From positions 124,001-188,000 of the forward strand of contig NZ_PTPZ01000005.1 of NCBI RefSeq assembly GCF_002943105.1: 64,000 nt of DNA. Reading direction: 5' to 3'. This document shows, piece by piece, positions 34,061 to 43,269 of the stretch. The first letter of the stretch is position 1, and each line of letters starts with the position of its first letter. Under the pieces are notes generated by a model. It saw only the letters and a program-made list of their open reading frames with translations. It had not been told where the DNA came from and did not search any database. This DNA is from Cloacibacterium normanense. Lineage in GTDB: Bacteria; Bacteroidota; Bacteroidia; Flavobacteriales; Weeksellaceae. Both the position numbers and the translations under genes were made by a program.

Positions 34061-34843
34061 TTACAAAACAAAATGTTTCGGCAAATTATGCAACAATTCC
34101 GTATTGATAATTTCTGCACAAATCGTGGGTTTTTCCCAATGTCCATTATGTCCGCAATCAAGAACATACGTTTTGATGTTGGTCTTTTCAGGGATTATTT
34201 TAAGAAGATTTTCGGTTTTTACAGCATTGTCATATTTCCCAGTAATGATGAGGATTTTTGCATCTAAATTTTCTAAAATTTCAGTTCGGTCTGGTCTTTC
34301 TGCCATTCCTAATTGAGCGGCTTTTACGCCTTCTTTATTGGTAGATTTTGCAATGTTTTTCGCCAATTCTATTTTGCCTTCTAAAATATCTTTTTCATTA
34401 TTGCTAAAAAGATTTGGGATAGAAGTTTTGACGAAAGTCTCAAAATTTTCATCAATTACTGCAATACTTCTTTTACGGATTTGCTTTTTTTCGTCATCAT
34501 CTGCAACTGTAGTCGAAAAAAATAAAGTCATACTTTCTAAAATTTCAGGAAATTTTTCTGCAAAAGCCAGAGAAACATAACCTCCTAAAGAATGTCCTAG
34601 CAAATTGATTTTCTCTAATTTTAGAGCATCAATTACTTCTTTTACTTTTTCTGCCATCAATTCTACGGTGTGTATTTCTTGATAAACTTTAGATTTTCCA
34701 TGGCCGGGTAAATCTATTTTAATCAGTGTGAAATCTTTAGAAAGATGAGCTTCCATTTCTTCCCAAATGGTCGTGTTTTCCATAAAACCATGAAGTAAAA
34801 CCAATGGTTTTTTGCCGTTTCCTGAAATTTCGTGATGTAGCAT
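34061..34843 (-). CDS. Alpha/beta-fold hydrolase
   Basis: The 260-residue protein has oxyanion motif LLHGF (16-20), nucleophile elbow GHSLGG with S85, a late Asp in ITGKYDNAV, and the catalytic His region DCGHNGHWEKP. This is a general esterase/hydrolase fold; the substrate is unknown. A hexanucleotide repeat lies about 60 bp upstream of the start. Confidence 0.88.
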   Translation of the reverse strand: MLHHEISGNGKKPLVLLHGFMENTTIWEEMEAHLSKDFTLIKIDLPGHGKSKVYQEIHTVELMAEKVKEVIDALKLEKINLLGHSLGGYVSLAFAEKFPEILESMTLFFSTTVADDDEKKQIRKRSIAVIDENFETFVKTSIPNLFSNNEKDILEGKIELAKNIAKSTNKEGVKAAQLGMAERPDRTEILENLDAKILIITGKYDNAVKTENLLKIIPEKTNIKTYVLDCGHNGHWEKPTICAEIINTELLHNLPKHFVL

Positions 34844-34904
34844 AATTTTTAATTTTTTAGATGAGAGATTTGAGATACGAGATTAAAGATTTCAAATTTT
34901 TCAA

Positions 34905-34937
34905 CCTTTACCTTTACCTTTACCTTTACCTTTACCT
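34905..34937. repeat. Hexanucleotide tandem repeat (CCTTTA)5.5
   Basis: Five perfect CCTTTA units plus CCT lie between the hydrolase start and the stop of the next upstream gene. On the transcribed strand this is a TAAAGG repeat. Confidence 0.9.
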
Positions 34938-34941
34938 CAAT

Positions 34942-35445
34942 TTATTTCCAAATATCGATGTAATCTACAAAACCTTGAGCGTTTATTTTCTGTTGAAGTC
35001 TAAAGAACTCTCCTTTTCCTTCATCTCTGAATGTATTGCTGTTGCTCTTAGATTCTGTTTTACCATTGATGGTTTGTGTGATTTTTCCGTAGAAATTAAT
35101 GTGTTTTGGCGATACTCTATCAGCTTTTCCGTCAATGATGAGGATGTTTTTTCCAGATTTTGCATTTCCTTTTACTTCGTAACCATCACTCATAATTTTT
35201 GTGAAATTCACGGTTCCAGTTAATGAAACGCCATCATCAGATACGAAAGTAAGTTTATGTTTTCCGCTTAAATCACTGTAATTATTTTTGTTGTTCAATG
35301 CTCTGATGCTGTCATTGTATTTCATTCTCACCGCATTGATGGAATCAATAATCTTAGTGCTGTCTATATCTTTAGCATTATTTTCTGCGGTTTTGTTGCA
35401 CGAGAAAGCGATTAGAATCAAAGGAATAAAAAATAGTTTCTTCAT
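34942..35445 (-). CDS. Putative lipoprotein of unknown function
   Basis: The 167-residue protein has a lipoprotein signal ending IAFSC (Cys16), a low-complexity Asp/Lys linker and a beta-rich C-terminal domain (about 58-167) containing KLTFVSDDGVSLTGTVNF. It is likely periplasm-facing or surface-exposed. No family recognised with confidence. Confidence 0.75.
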   Translation of the reverse strand: MKKLFFIPLILIAFSCNKTAENNAKDIDSTKIIDSINAVRMKYNDSIRALNNKNNYSDLSGKHKLTFVSDDGVSLTGTVNFTKIMSDGYEVKGNAKSGKNILIIDGKADRVSPKHINFYGKITQTINGKTESKSNSNTFRDEGKGEFFRLQQKINAQGFVDYIDIWK

Positions 35446-35510
35446 GGTTATCTAATTAATTTGTATTGATTGAATACAAATTTAAACCAAACTTTTTATT
35501 CTGCCGATAC

Positions 35511-36437
35511 TTACTTCAAAAATTCTAAAACAGCGTAAAGTGAAATGCTAGAAATGAATATCCAAAGGATAATTCCTAAAAGAAGAGGCTTGACACCTAT
35601 ATTTTTGAGATTTTGTAGAGATAATCCTGCTCCAATTAAGAAAAGAGCAACCTTGAGTGTGTCTCTGGAAATTTCAGAAATGATAGAATTGAAATTTTGT
35701 AAAAAAGGAAGATAAGTTCCTGCTAAAATCGCTAAAACAAAGAAACCAATGAAATAAGGAATCTTAATTTTCCCTTCACTTTTGGTAAAAATAGAAATAA
35801 GAAAAGCCAACGGAATAATCCATAAAGCTCTTGCTAATTTTACGGTGGTGGCAATCTGTAATGCTTCGTTGCCATATTTACTGGCAGCGCCAACTACAGA
35901 ACTTGTATCGTGAATGGCGATAGCGCTCCAAATTCCAAATTGATTTTGACTTAAATTAAAAAAATGCCCAATTTCTGGGAAAATAAAAAGTGCAACAGCA
36001 TTCAAGACAAAAACAATTCCTAAAGCTACAGAAGTTTGTTTGCTATTGGCTTTTAAAATGGGTGCAACTGCTGCAATGGCGCTTCCTCCACAGATTGCGG
36101 TTCCTGCAGAAATGAGTTGAGCAATGGTTTTGTCAATTTTTAAAATTTTGGCTAAAAATAAGCCGAAAATCATGACCAAAGCAATCGTAGAAACGGTAAA
36201 AAGAAAACCTTGACTTCCTGCTTCTATTGCGGTGTTCAGGTTAATGCCGAAACCTAATCCTACAATAGAATATTGCAATAATTTTTTGACAAAAGTATCT
36301 GTCTCTAGAACTTTTCCGAATATATTCACAAAAAGAATTCCGAATAATAAAGCAATTGGCGGAGAAATTAGGGGTGAAAAAGATAAAACAGCGAGTGCTA
36401 AAAAGAGAAGTTGAAGAAGTAATTTTTTTTGAAGCAT
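35511..36437 (-). CDS. YeiH-family putative sulfate exporter
   Basis: The 308-residue protein has about ten transmembrane helices and typical YeiH motifs: GLGFGINLNTAIEAG, SAGTAICGGSAIAA and AIAIHDTSSVVGAA. Family members are annotated as putative sulfate exporters, but the substrate is weakly established. A rhodanese-type lipoprotein gene is divergent across a 113-bp spacer containing a palindrome, consistent with a shared sulfur-related role (inference). Confidence 0.9.
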   Translation of the reverse strand: MLQKKLLLQLLFLALAVLSFSPLISPPIALLFGILFVNIFGKVLETDTFVKKLLQYSIVGLGFGINLNTAIEAGSQGFLFTVSTIALVMIFGLFLAKILKIDKTIAQLISAGTAICGGSAIAAVAPILKANSKQTSVALGIVFVLNAVALFIFPEIGHFFNLSQNQFGIWSAIAIHDTSSVVGAASKYGNEALQIATTVKLARALWIIPLAFLISIFTKSEGKIKIPYFIGFFVLAILAGTYLPFLQNFNSIISEISRDTLKVALFLIGAGLSLQNLKNIGVKPLLLGIILWIFISSISLYAVLEFLK

Positions 36438-36488
36438 GTTTTTTCTGAATTATCGATTGCGAAAATATTCAAAACCAAAATTTGCTAT

Positions 36489-36504
36489 TGTAACTTTTGT
36501 TACA
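36489..36504. promoter_or_regulatory. Palindrome TGTAAC-TTTT-GTTACA
   Basis: A perfect 16-bp dyad lies in the divergent spacer between the YeiH-like gene and the rhodanese gene. The spacing resembles Crp/Fnr-type operators; the regulator is unknown. Confidence 0.55.
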
Positions 36505-36550
36505 TAAGAACTCTCGCTAATGAAATAGTTTTGTAAAAAATAGAAAAAAA

Positions 36551-36937
36551 ATGAAAAAGTTAATATCAATATTGAGTTTTGGAGCTTTAGTTATTATAGG
36601 AACACAGTGTTCTTCTCCTAAACCAGCAGAAAGTAATGCTCAAACTGAAGCCCAAAAAGAAGTTTCAATTAAAGAACAAGTTGCAAACGGAGCATTTTTA
36701 GTAGATGTAAGAACGCCACAAGAATTTGCAGAAGGAAGTGTAAAAGGAGCCGTGAATATTCCGCTTGATGAAGTAGAAAGTAGATTGAATGAATTCAAAG
36801 GAAAACCATCTGTAATTGTTTTTTGTAGAACTGGAAACAGAAGCAGCCAAGCAAAAGCGATTCTAGAATATAACGGAATAAAAAATGTAACCAACGGAAT
36901 CAATACCAAAACGGTAAACGAAGAATTGGCTAAATAA
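36551..36937 (+). CDS. Rhodanese-like lipoprotein
   Basis: The 128-residue protein has a lipoprotein signal with Cys20 and a rhodanese domain: VDVRTPQEFAEGSVKGAVNIP and active-site loop FCRTGNRSSQA with catalytic C92. Periplasmic single-domain rhodaneses move sulfane sulfur between donors. It is divergent from the YeiH-like transporter gene. Confidence 0.92.
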   Translation: MKKLISILSFGALVIIGTQCSSPKPAESNAQTEAQKEVSIKEQVANGAFLVDVRTPQEFAEGSVKGAVNIPLDEVESRLNEFKGKPSVIVFCRTGNRSSQAKAILEYNGIKNVTNGINTKTVNEELAK

Positions 36938-36960
36938 AATGTTCTAAAGAATTTAATTAT

Positions 36961-36997
36961 AAAAAAAGCTTTCAAAATTTTGAAAGCTTTCTTTTTT
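36961..36997 (+). terminator. Bidirectional intrinsic terminator
   Basis: Stem AAAGCTTTCAAAA / TTTTGAAAGCTTT followed by T-rich sequence, between the rhodanese gene and convergent dsbD-like gene. Confidence 0.8.
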
Positions 36998-37015
36998 ATC
37001 CATGAAATGATGATT

Positions 37016-39064
37016 TTATTTCTGTTTTTTATAAAACTCGATTCCACATTCTAAGAATTTTTTGAAATCTTCTTTCGGCATATAACCAGAAACAGGAGTG
37101 TTAATCACTTTTTCTTCTGGAGTTACCAAAACGTAATGCGGTTGAGAATTATTATTAAAATTCACTTGTTGGAACATACTCCATTTATCTCCGATGGTTT
37201 TAATGCGTTTCATTTGTCCGTTTCCTAAATCTACTTTGGTTTGTTCTGCTTCTGGCAATTCTTCTTTGTCGTCTACATAAAGAGAAGCGAGAATAACCTC
37301 GTTTTGTAAAGTAGGTAAAATGTCTGGTTCGCTCCACACAAATTCTTCCATTTTTCTACAGTTTTCGCAACCATAACCTGTGAAATCTATTAAAACGGGC
37401 TTGTTTTCTTTCTTTGCCAATGCTATTGCTTTGAAATAATCATGTTCTGGATGCATTCCCAGAATTCCGTCTTTTTCATCATGGAGATAGCTCACATTAA
37501 TTGGAGGCAAAATTCCTGAAAGCATTTGTAATTTTGGTCTTTCTGCAGGAACTAATCCTTGAACTAAATAAACCAAAAATCCAATTCCTAAAACTCCAAA
37601 GATTTTTCTAGTGATAGAAATTTTTTGGTTTTTATCATCGTGTGGAAATCTGATTTTTCCAAATAAATAAAGCACTAAACCGATGGTGATGATAATCCAA
37701 ATCGCGATGAAAAGTTCACGTTTTAGTAAGAATGTTTTGGAAACTAAATCTGCTTTTGACAAAAATTTCAATGCTAAAGCTAATTCTACGAATCCTAGAA
37801 CTACTTTTACGGTATTCATCCAACCGCCAGATTTTGGTAAACTTTGTAACGCTTGTGGAAATAATGCCAATAATCCGAAAACGATTGCCCAACTTAAACC
37901 AAATCCTGCTAAAGCAAAAGTTAATAACATCGGAACGTTTGCAGAACCCGTAACAGCGCTTCCTAATAAACTTCCTAAAATTGGTCCAGTACAAGAAAAT
38001 GAAACAATGACCAGGGTTAAAGCCATAAAAAAAATCCCGATGATTCCTCCTGCTTCTTCCGCTTTTGAAGATTTATTGGCGATAGAACTTGGCAAAGTAA
38101 TATCATAATATCCGAAGAAACTTCCTGCGAAGAATAAGAATATCAAGAAAAATGCAATATTTAAGCTTACTGATGTAGAAATTTGGTTGAAAATGTTTCC
38201 CGCAATTCCATCAATAATGTGAAACGGAACGCTCAATAAAACGAAGATTAAAAGAATAAAAAATCCGTAAATAAATGCGTCTCTTTTTCCTTTTGATTTG
38301 TCTTTTTGCCCTTTGGTAAAAAATGAAACCGTCAATGGAATCATTGGGAAAACGCAAGGCGTTAACAAAGCGATTAATCCACCTAAAAATCCTAAAAATA
38401 AATAAGTGAGGTAGTTTTCAGATTTTTTTTCTTTTGCTACTCCACAGTCTGTTAAAGGATTTTCGAAATCTAATGAAGAAACCTTTAAACCTTCTTGTTG
38501 AGGAGCAATTTCTGTATTTTCAGTTGTTGCAGGAATTGTAGAGGCTACAGATTTTGCTGAATCTACATTTTGTACATTTTCTTTGTTGTCCTCAGTTTTT
38601 ACAACTGCTGAACTTTCTATCGTTTTTTCAAATTCTAAAGATTCAGGAGCTAGACAAACTCTGTCATCACAAGTTTGATACGTAAACTCTGCGATTACAT
38701 TGGCTGGTTTTTCAGGATTTTTGAGTTTAAATTTTTGCTTAATTGTCACATTTCCAGATAAGAAAATCAAATCTGTACCAAAAGCTTCAGAAAATTCAGT
38801 TTTTCTGCTACCTATTTCTACAGGTTTTCCAATCAGTTGAATATCTTTAGAATTTAGTTTTAATTCTGTGGGAATCGCTCCAGATTCTGGATCAATATCT
38901 TTAGAGTAAATATGCCATCCTTTGTCAATATTAGCGGTAATTACTGCTTCGTATTCGTTATTTGGGAGTGATTTTACATCGTATTTTATCGTGACGTGTT
39001 TCTGAATTTGTGCAGAGAACAATGAGGTAATAGCGATAAAAAGTAAAAGCAAAAACTTCTTCAT
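37016..39064 (-). CDS. DsbD-like thiol:disulfide interchange protein
   Basis: The 682-residue protein has a signal peptide, an N-terminal DsbD alpha-like domain (about 20-140), a low-complexity linker, an eight-helix central domain (about 215-490) with the paired Cys motifs TPCVFPMIPL and SCTGPILG, and a C-terminal thioredoxin domain with CENC (about 565-568). It transfers electrons from cytoplasmic thioredoxin to periplasmic proteins. Full length. Confidence 0.93.
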   Translation of the reverse strand: MKKFLLLLFIAITSLFSAQIQKHVTIKYDVKSLPNNEYEAVITANIDKGWHIYSKDIDPESGAIPTELKLNSKDIQLIGKPVEIGSRKTEFSEAFGTDLIFLSGNVTIKQKFKLKNPEKPANVIAEFTYQTCDDRVCLAPESLEFEKTIESSAVVKTEDNKENVQNVDSAKSVASTIPATTENTEIAPQQEGLKVSSLDFENPLTDCGVAKEKKSENYLTYLFLGFLGGLIALLTPCVFPMIPLTVSFFTKGQKDKSKGKRDAFIYGFFILLIFVLLSVPFHIIDGIAGNIFNQISTSVSLNIAFFLIFLFFAGSFFGYYDITLPSSIANKSSKAEEAGGIIGIFFMALTLVIVSFSCTGPILGSLLGSAVTGSANVPMLLTFALAGFGLSWAIVFGLLALFPQALQSLPKSGGWMNTVKVVLGFVELALALKFLSKADLVSKTFLLKRELFIAIWIIITIGLVLYLFGKIRFPHDDKNQKISITRKIFGVLGIGFLVYLVQGLVPAERPKLQMLSGILPPINVSYLHDEKDGILGMHPEHDYFKAIALAKKENKPVLIDFTGYGCENCRKMEEFVWSEPDILPTLQNEVILASLYVDDKEELPEAEQTKVDLGNGQMKRIKTIGDKWSMFQQVNFNNNSQPHYVLVTPEEKVINTPVSGYMPKEDFKKFLECGIEFYKKQK

Positions 39065-39173
39065 TATTTAATTTTTAGAGGTACAAAAATATAAAATTGT
39101 AGGTCTTAAAAAGATATAAATAGTCTGATTTAACTTATTTTAAGAATTAATTTTATCAATTTCTTGTAAAATT

Positions 39174-40124
39174 TCATTTTTTTCTTTTGTTGCAAACAAT
39201 TTCTTTTCTTTTGATAGAAATTTCATAAGTGTTGCTTCGGAAAAATTTACCATTTTCAGCATTTATGATTTTTTCGATTTCAATTCCTGTGAAACCTAGT
39301 TTTCTAATGATTTCAATGATGAGAACTTTCGGTTTTCGGAATAAAATTTCTTTGTTCAAGGTAAATCCTTCTTCATTTTCATCCATTAAAATTTCTTGAA
39401 AGGTCTTTTCGGTTTCGTTTTGATAAAAATCGTTAACCGAACTTAGATAAGACAAACTTTCACCGAATTGTTCTAGAAACTGTGGAAAAATTTCCAGAAT
39501 TTTTGGGGTGAGTTGATTTCGGATTTTATTTCTAAGATAATCGTTTTTTTCATTGGATTTATCTTCTCTGAAATCGATGCGGTTTTCTTCTGCAAAATCA
39601 TAAATTTCTGCTTTGGTAAATTTCAGAAGTGGACGAACAATGCTGTTTTCATTTTTAGGAATTCCGCTTAATCCTTTAATTCCAGAACCTCGAGAAAGAT
39701 TGATGAAAAAAGTTTCCAGCTCATCATTGAGATGATGAGCTGTAACAACATAATCCAGATTTTCTTCCTCTAAAATTTTGAAAAAGAAATCATATCTCAA
39801 TTCTCTCGCCCAATTTTGAAGGGATTTCATTTGAGTTTTTTCTTGTTCTGAAACATCTTTTAGATGAAATTTGATTTTATTTTTTTTGCAAAAATCTTCT
39901 ACAATTTTTTGATCAAGATTAGAATCATCTCCTCGAAAATGATAGTTTACATGAGCTACTTGAAACTCTAGACCTTTGCCATTTTGACTGGAATTGAAAA
40001 ATCTAAACAAGTGCGAAAGCACCATAGAATCAGCACCACCAGAAACAGCCAAAAGAAATTTTTTAGAAAAAATGTCTTCTCCTAAAACTTCTAAATTTTC
40101 CTTAAAATTGTTAAAATCTAACAA
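39174..40124 (-). CDS. tilS: tRNA(Ile)-lysidine synthase
   Basis: It makes lysidine at position 34 of the minor tRNA-Ile(CAU). The PP-loop ATPase motif SGGADS is at 28-33, with VAHVNYHFRGDDS and TAHHLNDELETF. The 316-residue length is short; the usual C-terminal domain appears truncated, though the core is intact. It has a TATATTTG box at 40142-40149, divergent from the OmpA-like gene. Confidence 0.94.
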   Translation of the reverse strand: MLDFNNFKENLEVLGEDIFSKKFLLAVSGGADSMVLSHLFRFFNSSQNGKGLEFQVAHVNYHFRGDDSNLDQKIVEDFCKKNKIKFHLKDVSEQEKTQMKSLQNWARELRYDFFFKILEEENLDYVVTAHHLNDELETFFINLSRGSGIKGLSGIPKNENSIVRPLLKFTKAEIYDFAEENRIDFREDKSNEKNDYLRNKIRNQLTPKILEIFPQFLEQFGESLSYLSSVNDFYQNETEKTFQEILMDENEEGFTLNKEILFRKPKVLIIEIIRKLGFTGIEIEKIINAENGKFFRSNTYEISIKRKEIVCNKRKK

Positions 40125-40173
40125 AACTGCCTATTTTTAGGCAAATATAATTCTTCTTGTGGAATGATTTTTG

Positions 40174-40181
40174 TAATTTTG
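40174..40181 (+). promoter_or_regulatory. TAnnTTTG promoter box of the OmpA-family gene
   Basis: TAATTTTG 31 bp before the ATG, divergent from the tilS box at 40142-40149. Confidence 0.65.
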
Positions 40182-40212
40182 GTAACAATAATTTTAAAAA
40201 GATAAAAGCTTT

Positions 40213-41049
40213 ATGAAAATTTTAAAAATTTTTGCTTTTGGAGCAATCGCACTTACGCTTACTTCATGTGTGAGCAAAAAGCAATATGATGCATTAAATC
40301 TTAACTACAAACAATGTGTTGAGAATGCAGGAGAGAGACAAAGACAAATTCAAGATTTACAAGCAGCAAATGCAGGTTTGACCAGTGAAAACAATTTATT
40401 AAGAGACCAAAACGGTGCACTTAAATCTTCACTAGACGCTTGTTTGTCTAACGCAGGAAAAGGTTCTGCTAATATTGATAAATTAATCGGAGAGATTAAT
40501 GCGTCTAACTCTTACATTAAGCGTTTGATTTCTACCAATTCTAAAAATGACAGTTTAAATTTAGCTTTATCTAATAAATTGAAAAGAAGTTTAGATAATG
40601 TAGCAGATGCAGATGTAGATGTAAAAGTTCTAAAAGGAGTAGTGATGATTTCACTTTCTGACAAAATGCTTTACAAAACAGGAGATTATAACATTTTACC
40701 AGCGGCTCAAGAAGTGCTAGGAAAAGTGGCTAAAGTGATTAATGATTATGATACTTACAGCGTTCTTATCGAAGGAAATACGGATAACGTTCCTTTAGCA
40801 AGTGCTAATTTACCAAAAGACAACTGGGATTTGTCAGCGCTTAGAGCTACTTCTGTTGCGAAAATTTTACAAACACAATTTGGCGTAAATCCTAACAGAA
40901 TTACAGCAGGAGGTAGAAGTGAGTACAATCCTAAAACGACTAATGCTTCCGTTTCTGGACGTGCAGAAAACCGTAGAACAGAAATCATCATCATGCCTAA
41001 GCTAGATGAATTCATGAAACTAATGGACATCGCTCCAGTAAAAAAATAG
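40213..41049 (+). CDS. OmpA-family lipoprotein
   Basis: The 278-residue protein has a lipoprotein signal (Cys19), a coiled-coil region (about 25-130) with QDLQAANAGLTSENNLLRDQ and an OmpA C-terminal domain that binds peptidoglycan (EGNTDNVPL, ITAGGRSEYNPK, RAENRRTEIII). It likely tethers the outer membrane to the wall. It has its own promoter and terminator. Confidence 0.93.
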   Translation: MKILKIFAFGAIALTLTSCVSKKQYDALNLNYKQCVENAGERQRQIQDLQAANAGLTSENNLLRDQNGALKSSLDACLSNAGKGSANIDKLIGEINASNSYIKRLISTNSKNDSLNLALSNKLKRSLDNVADADVDVKVLKGVVMISLSDKMLYKTGDYNILPAAQEVLGKVAKVINDYDTYSVLIEGNTDNVPLASANLPKDNWDLSALRATSVAKILQTQFGVNPNRITAGGRSEYNPKTTNASVSGRAENRRTEIIIMPKLDEFMKLMDIAPVKK

Positions 41050-41069
41050 AATCTTAGATTTATTATTTA

Positions 41070-41099
41070 AAAACCTCGAATTTTTTTCGAGGTTTTTTA
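41070..41099 (+). terminator. Bidirectional intrinsic terminator
   Basis: Stem AAAACCTCGA / TCGAGGTTTT with a T/A tract on both sides. Confidence 0.85.
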
Positions 41100-41321
41100 T
41101 TTTTTTGATGAAAGAAAAAACAAACCTATACCAACAGCCAAATAAAATAATGTTCCAAAAGACAGGGTGAATAAATTTCTCCTTATATTTTTATTGAAAT
41201 GATTATTGTAGAAAATATCATAGCCAGTGATCAAAATAAGTGGGAAAAATAAAATTGGCCAAATAAAAAAGATGAAAATTGGATGGTAAAAAATGTTTTT
41301 CAAAATGAATCTTTTGCTCAA
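41097..41321 (-). CDS. Small two-helix membrane protein
   Basis: The 74-residue protein has two hydrophobic helices (about 12-33 and 50-70) with basic flanks. It is a plausible real gene because it sits against a bidirectional terminator and no other frame explains the region. Unknown function. Confidence 0.5.
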   Translation of the reverse strand: MSKRFILKNIFYHPIFIFFIWPILFFPLILITGYDIFYNNHFNKNIRRNLFTLSFGTLFYLAVGIGLFFLSSKK

Positions 41322-41379
41322 AGTTAAAAAGAAAAGTAAATAAATTCTGTAATTTTGTAAAAAATCATCACATCAATCC

Positions 41380-42024
41380 ATGAGTTATTTCGAAGAATTG
41401 CATCCAGAAATGGATAGATATTTAGAAGATACCGCTTCTGCAGAACCAGAAATTTTGAAAAGATTGCGCAAAGAAACTTTTCAGAAAACTACACAACCAC
41501 ACATGATTTCGGGATATCTTCAAGGTAGATTTCTTTCTTTGATTTCAAAAATGATTTCGCCAAAAAATATTCTAGAAATTGGAACTTTCACCGGTTATGC
41601 AGCGCTTTGTTTAGCTGAAGGCTTGCAGAGAGACGGAAAATTGACCACGCTAGATGTAAATGAAGATTTGGCTTATTTGCCTCAAAAATATTTTGCCCAA
41701 AGTGAATGGGCTTCTCAAATAGACTTTAAACTACAAGATGCTAAAGAATTTTTAAAAAATTCTAGCGAAACCTTTGATTTGATTTTCATTGATGCGGATA
41801 AAGAAAACTATCATGAATATTTACAATTGGTGAAACCCAGAATGAAATCTGGAAGTGTTTTGATGATTGATAATGTACTTTGGTACGGAAAAGTGCTTGA
41901 TGAAAAGGGAAATAAACAAACCGAACAGATAAAACTCGTGAATAAATTAGTTGCTGAAGATGCAGATTTTGAAAATGTAATTTTACCTTTGCGAGACGGA
42001 GTTCATTTAGTTCGTAAGATATAA
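41380..42024 (+). CDS. SAM-dependent O-methyltransferase (caffeoyl-CoA OMT type)
   Basis: The 214-residue protein matches the class I O-methyltransferase family: MISGYLQGRFLSLI, SAM motif ILEIGTFTGYAALCLAEG, LIFIDADKENYHEY and MIDNVLWYGKV. The substrate is unknown; bacterial members methylate small catechols and related compounds. A TAATTTTG box lies at 41350-41357. The next gene follows after 4 bp. Confidence 0.9.
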   Translation: MSYFEELHPEMDRYLEDTASAEPEILKRLRKETFQKTTQPHMISGYLQGRFLSLISKMISPKNILEIGTFTGYAALCLAEGLQRDGKLTTLDVNEDLAYLPQKYFAQSEWASQIDFKLQDAKEFLKNSSETFDLIFIDADKENYHEYLQLVKPRMKSGSVLMIDNVLWYGKVLDEKGNKQTEQIKLVNKLVAEDADFENVILPLRDGVHLVRKI

Positions 42025-42028
42025 GGTT

Positions 42029-42733
42029 ATGGAAAAATACTACTGCAGCGTGTCTGTTTCACCGATGAGAGCCGAAGTTTCAGAAAAATCTGAAATGATT
42101 TCTCAAATTTTATATGGTGAAACCTGTGAAATTTTAGAAACGGAAGGGAATTTCAGTAAAATCAAAATGGATTTTGATGGCTATGAAGGTTGGGTGAATT
42201 CTACAGTTTTAAAAAAACAAAATGCTGAAATTTCTAAAAATTTGGTGACGCAGTCTTTTGGTGAATTTAATTTGCCAGAAGGTAAAAGTTTACTTTCCAT
42301 AGGAAGTGAAGTCGGTTTTGCAACAGAAAATGCTGTTGATACAAATAACCTGCGAGAAAGTTTAGTAGAAACGGCCAAAAAATTCTTGAATGTCCCTTTT
42401 TTATGGGGAGGAAGAAGTTTTTTTGGAATAGATGATAGCGGATTTGTACAGTTGTTGTATAAAGTTCACGGAATTACTTTACCGAGAGATCCAGAACAAC
42501 AAGCTTTACATGGAACAGCTCGTGATTTTGTAGAAGAAAGCGAAGCAGGAGATTTAGCGTTTTTTGAAGATGCAGAAGGAAAAATTATTCATGTAGGTTT
42601 AGTATTATCGCCTTTTGAAATTATTCATGCAAGTGGAAAAGTGAGAATAGATTCTCTAGATTTTTCTGGAATTTATAATGCAGAACAAAATAAGCACACG
42701 CACAAATTGAGGTTTGTGAAAACAATGATTTAA
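42029..42733 (+). CDS. NlpC/P60-like (C40) protein with the catalytic Cys replaced
   Basis: The 234-residue protein has an N-terminal SH3-type domain (about 1-65) and an NlpC/P60 domain (about 110-232). The conserved nucleophile motif, normally DCSG, reads DDSG: D136 takes the place of Cys. The catalytic His (H188 in IIHVGLV) and the second His (H200) remain. It may be an inactive peptidoglycan-binding relative of endopeptidases. No signal peptide is seen. Confidence 0.85.
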   Translation: MEKYYCSVSVSPMRAEVSEKSEMISQILYGETCEILETEGNFSKIKMDFDGYEGWVNSTVLKKQNAEISKNLVTQSFGEFNLPEGKSLLSIGSEVGFATENAVDTNNLRESLVETAKKFLNVPFLWGGRSFFGIDDSGFVQLLYKVHGITLPRDPEQQALHGTARDFVEESEAGDLAFFEDAEGKIIHVGLVLSPFEIIHASGKVRIDSLDFSGIYNAEQNKHTHKLRFVKTMI

Positions 42734-42789
42734 TTAAAAATTGGAAGTTGTGAATTAATGACTAAGTTTAAAAAAAATATTTTTATTAA

Positions 42790-43254
42790 ATGATAAACTA
42801 CAAAAACATTAATAAACTACTGTTAATTATTCAAGTTATATTGTTTTTATTTTTATGGATTTTCACAATAATTCATTTTTCTGAACTTCCCGAAATAATT
42901 CCTCAACATTATGGATTTGATGGAAAACCAAATGTTTATGGAAATAAAAGCATGATTTGGACTTTGCCTATTATAGGGAGTTTACTTTTTCTTTTGCTCA
43001 ATCATGTCTCAAAAAATACAGATTCAGAATTACTAAATATATCTCCAAAAATAAAAGCAAAGCCCGAATTAGCAAGAACTTTTGTAAATGCACTATTAGT
43101 TTTTATTCTATTCTTGTTTTCCAGAATTTTATTTGAAGAAATAAAAATTATTAAAGGATTTCAAGAAAGTTTATCTTTTTTTGTCCCTACAATAATTATT
43201 GTTATGTTGGTTTCTATTGTTGGTTTTAATACCTATTATCATTACAAAAAATAA
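42790..43254 (+). CDS. DUF1648-domain membrane protein
   Basis: The 154-residue protein has four transmembrane helices and the DUF1648 motif LPEIIPQHYGFDGKPNVYGNK (about 37-57). Function of this family is unclear. It lies between the C40-like gene and waaA on the same strand. Confidence 0.8.
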   Translation: MINYKNINKLLLIIQVILFLFLWIFTIIHFSELPEIIPQHYGFDGKPNVYGNKSMIWTLPIIGSLLFLLLNHVSKNTDSELLNISPKIKAKPELARTFVNALLVFILFLFSRILFEEIKIIKGFQESLSFFVPTIIIVMLVSIVGFNTYYHYKK

Positions 43255-43269
43255 AATTACATTCTCACA

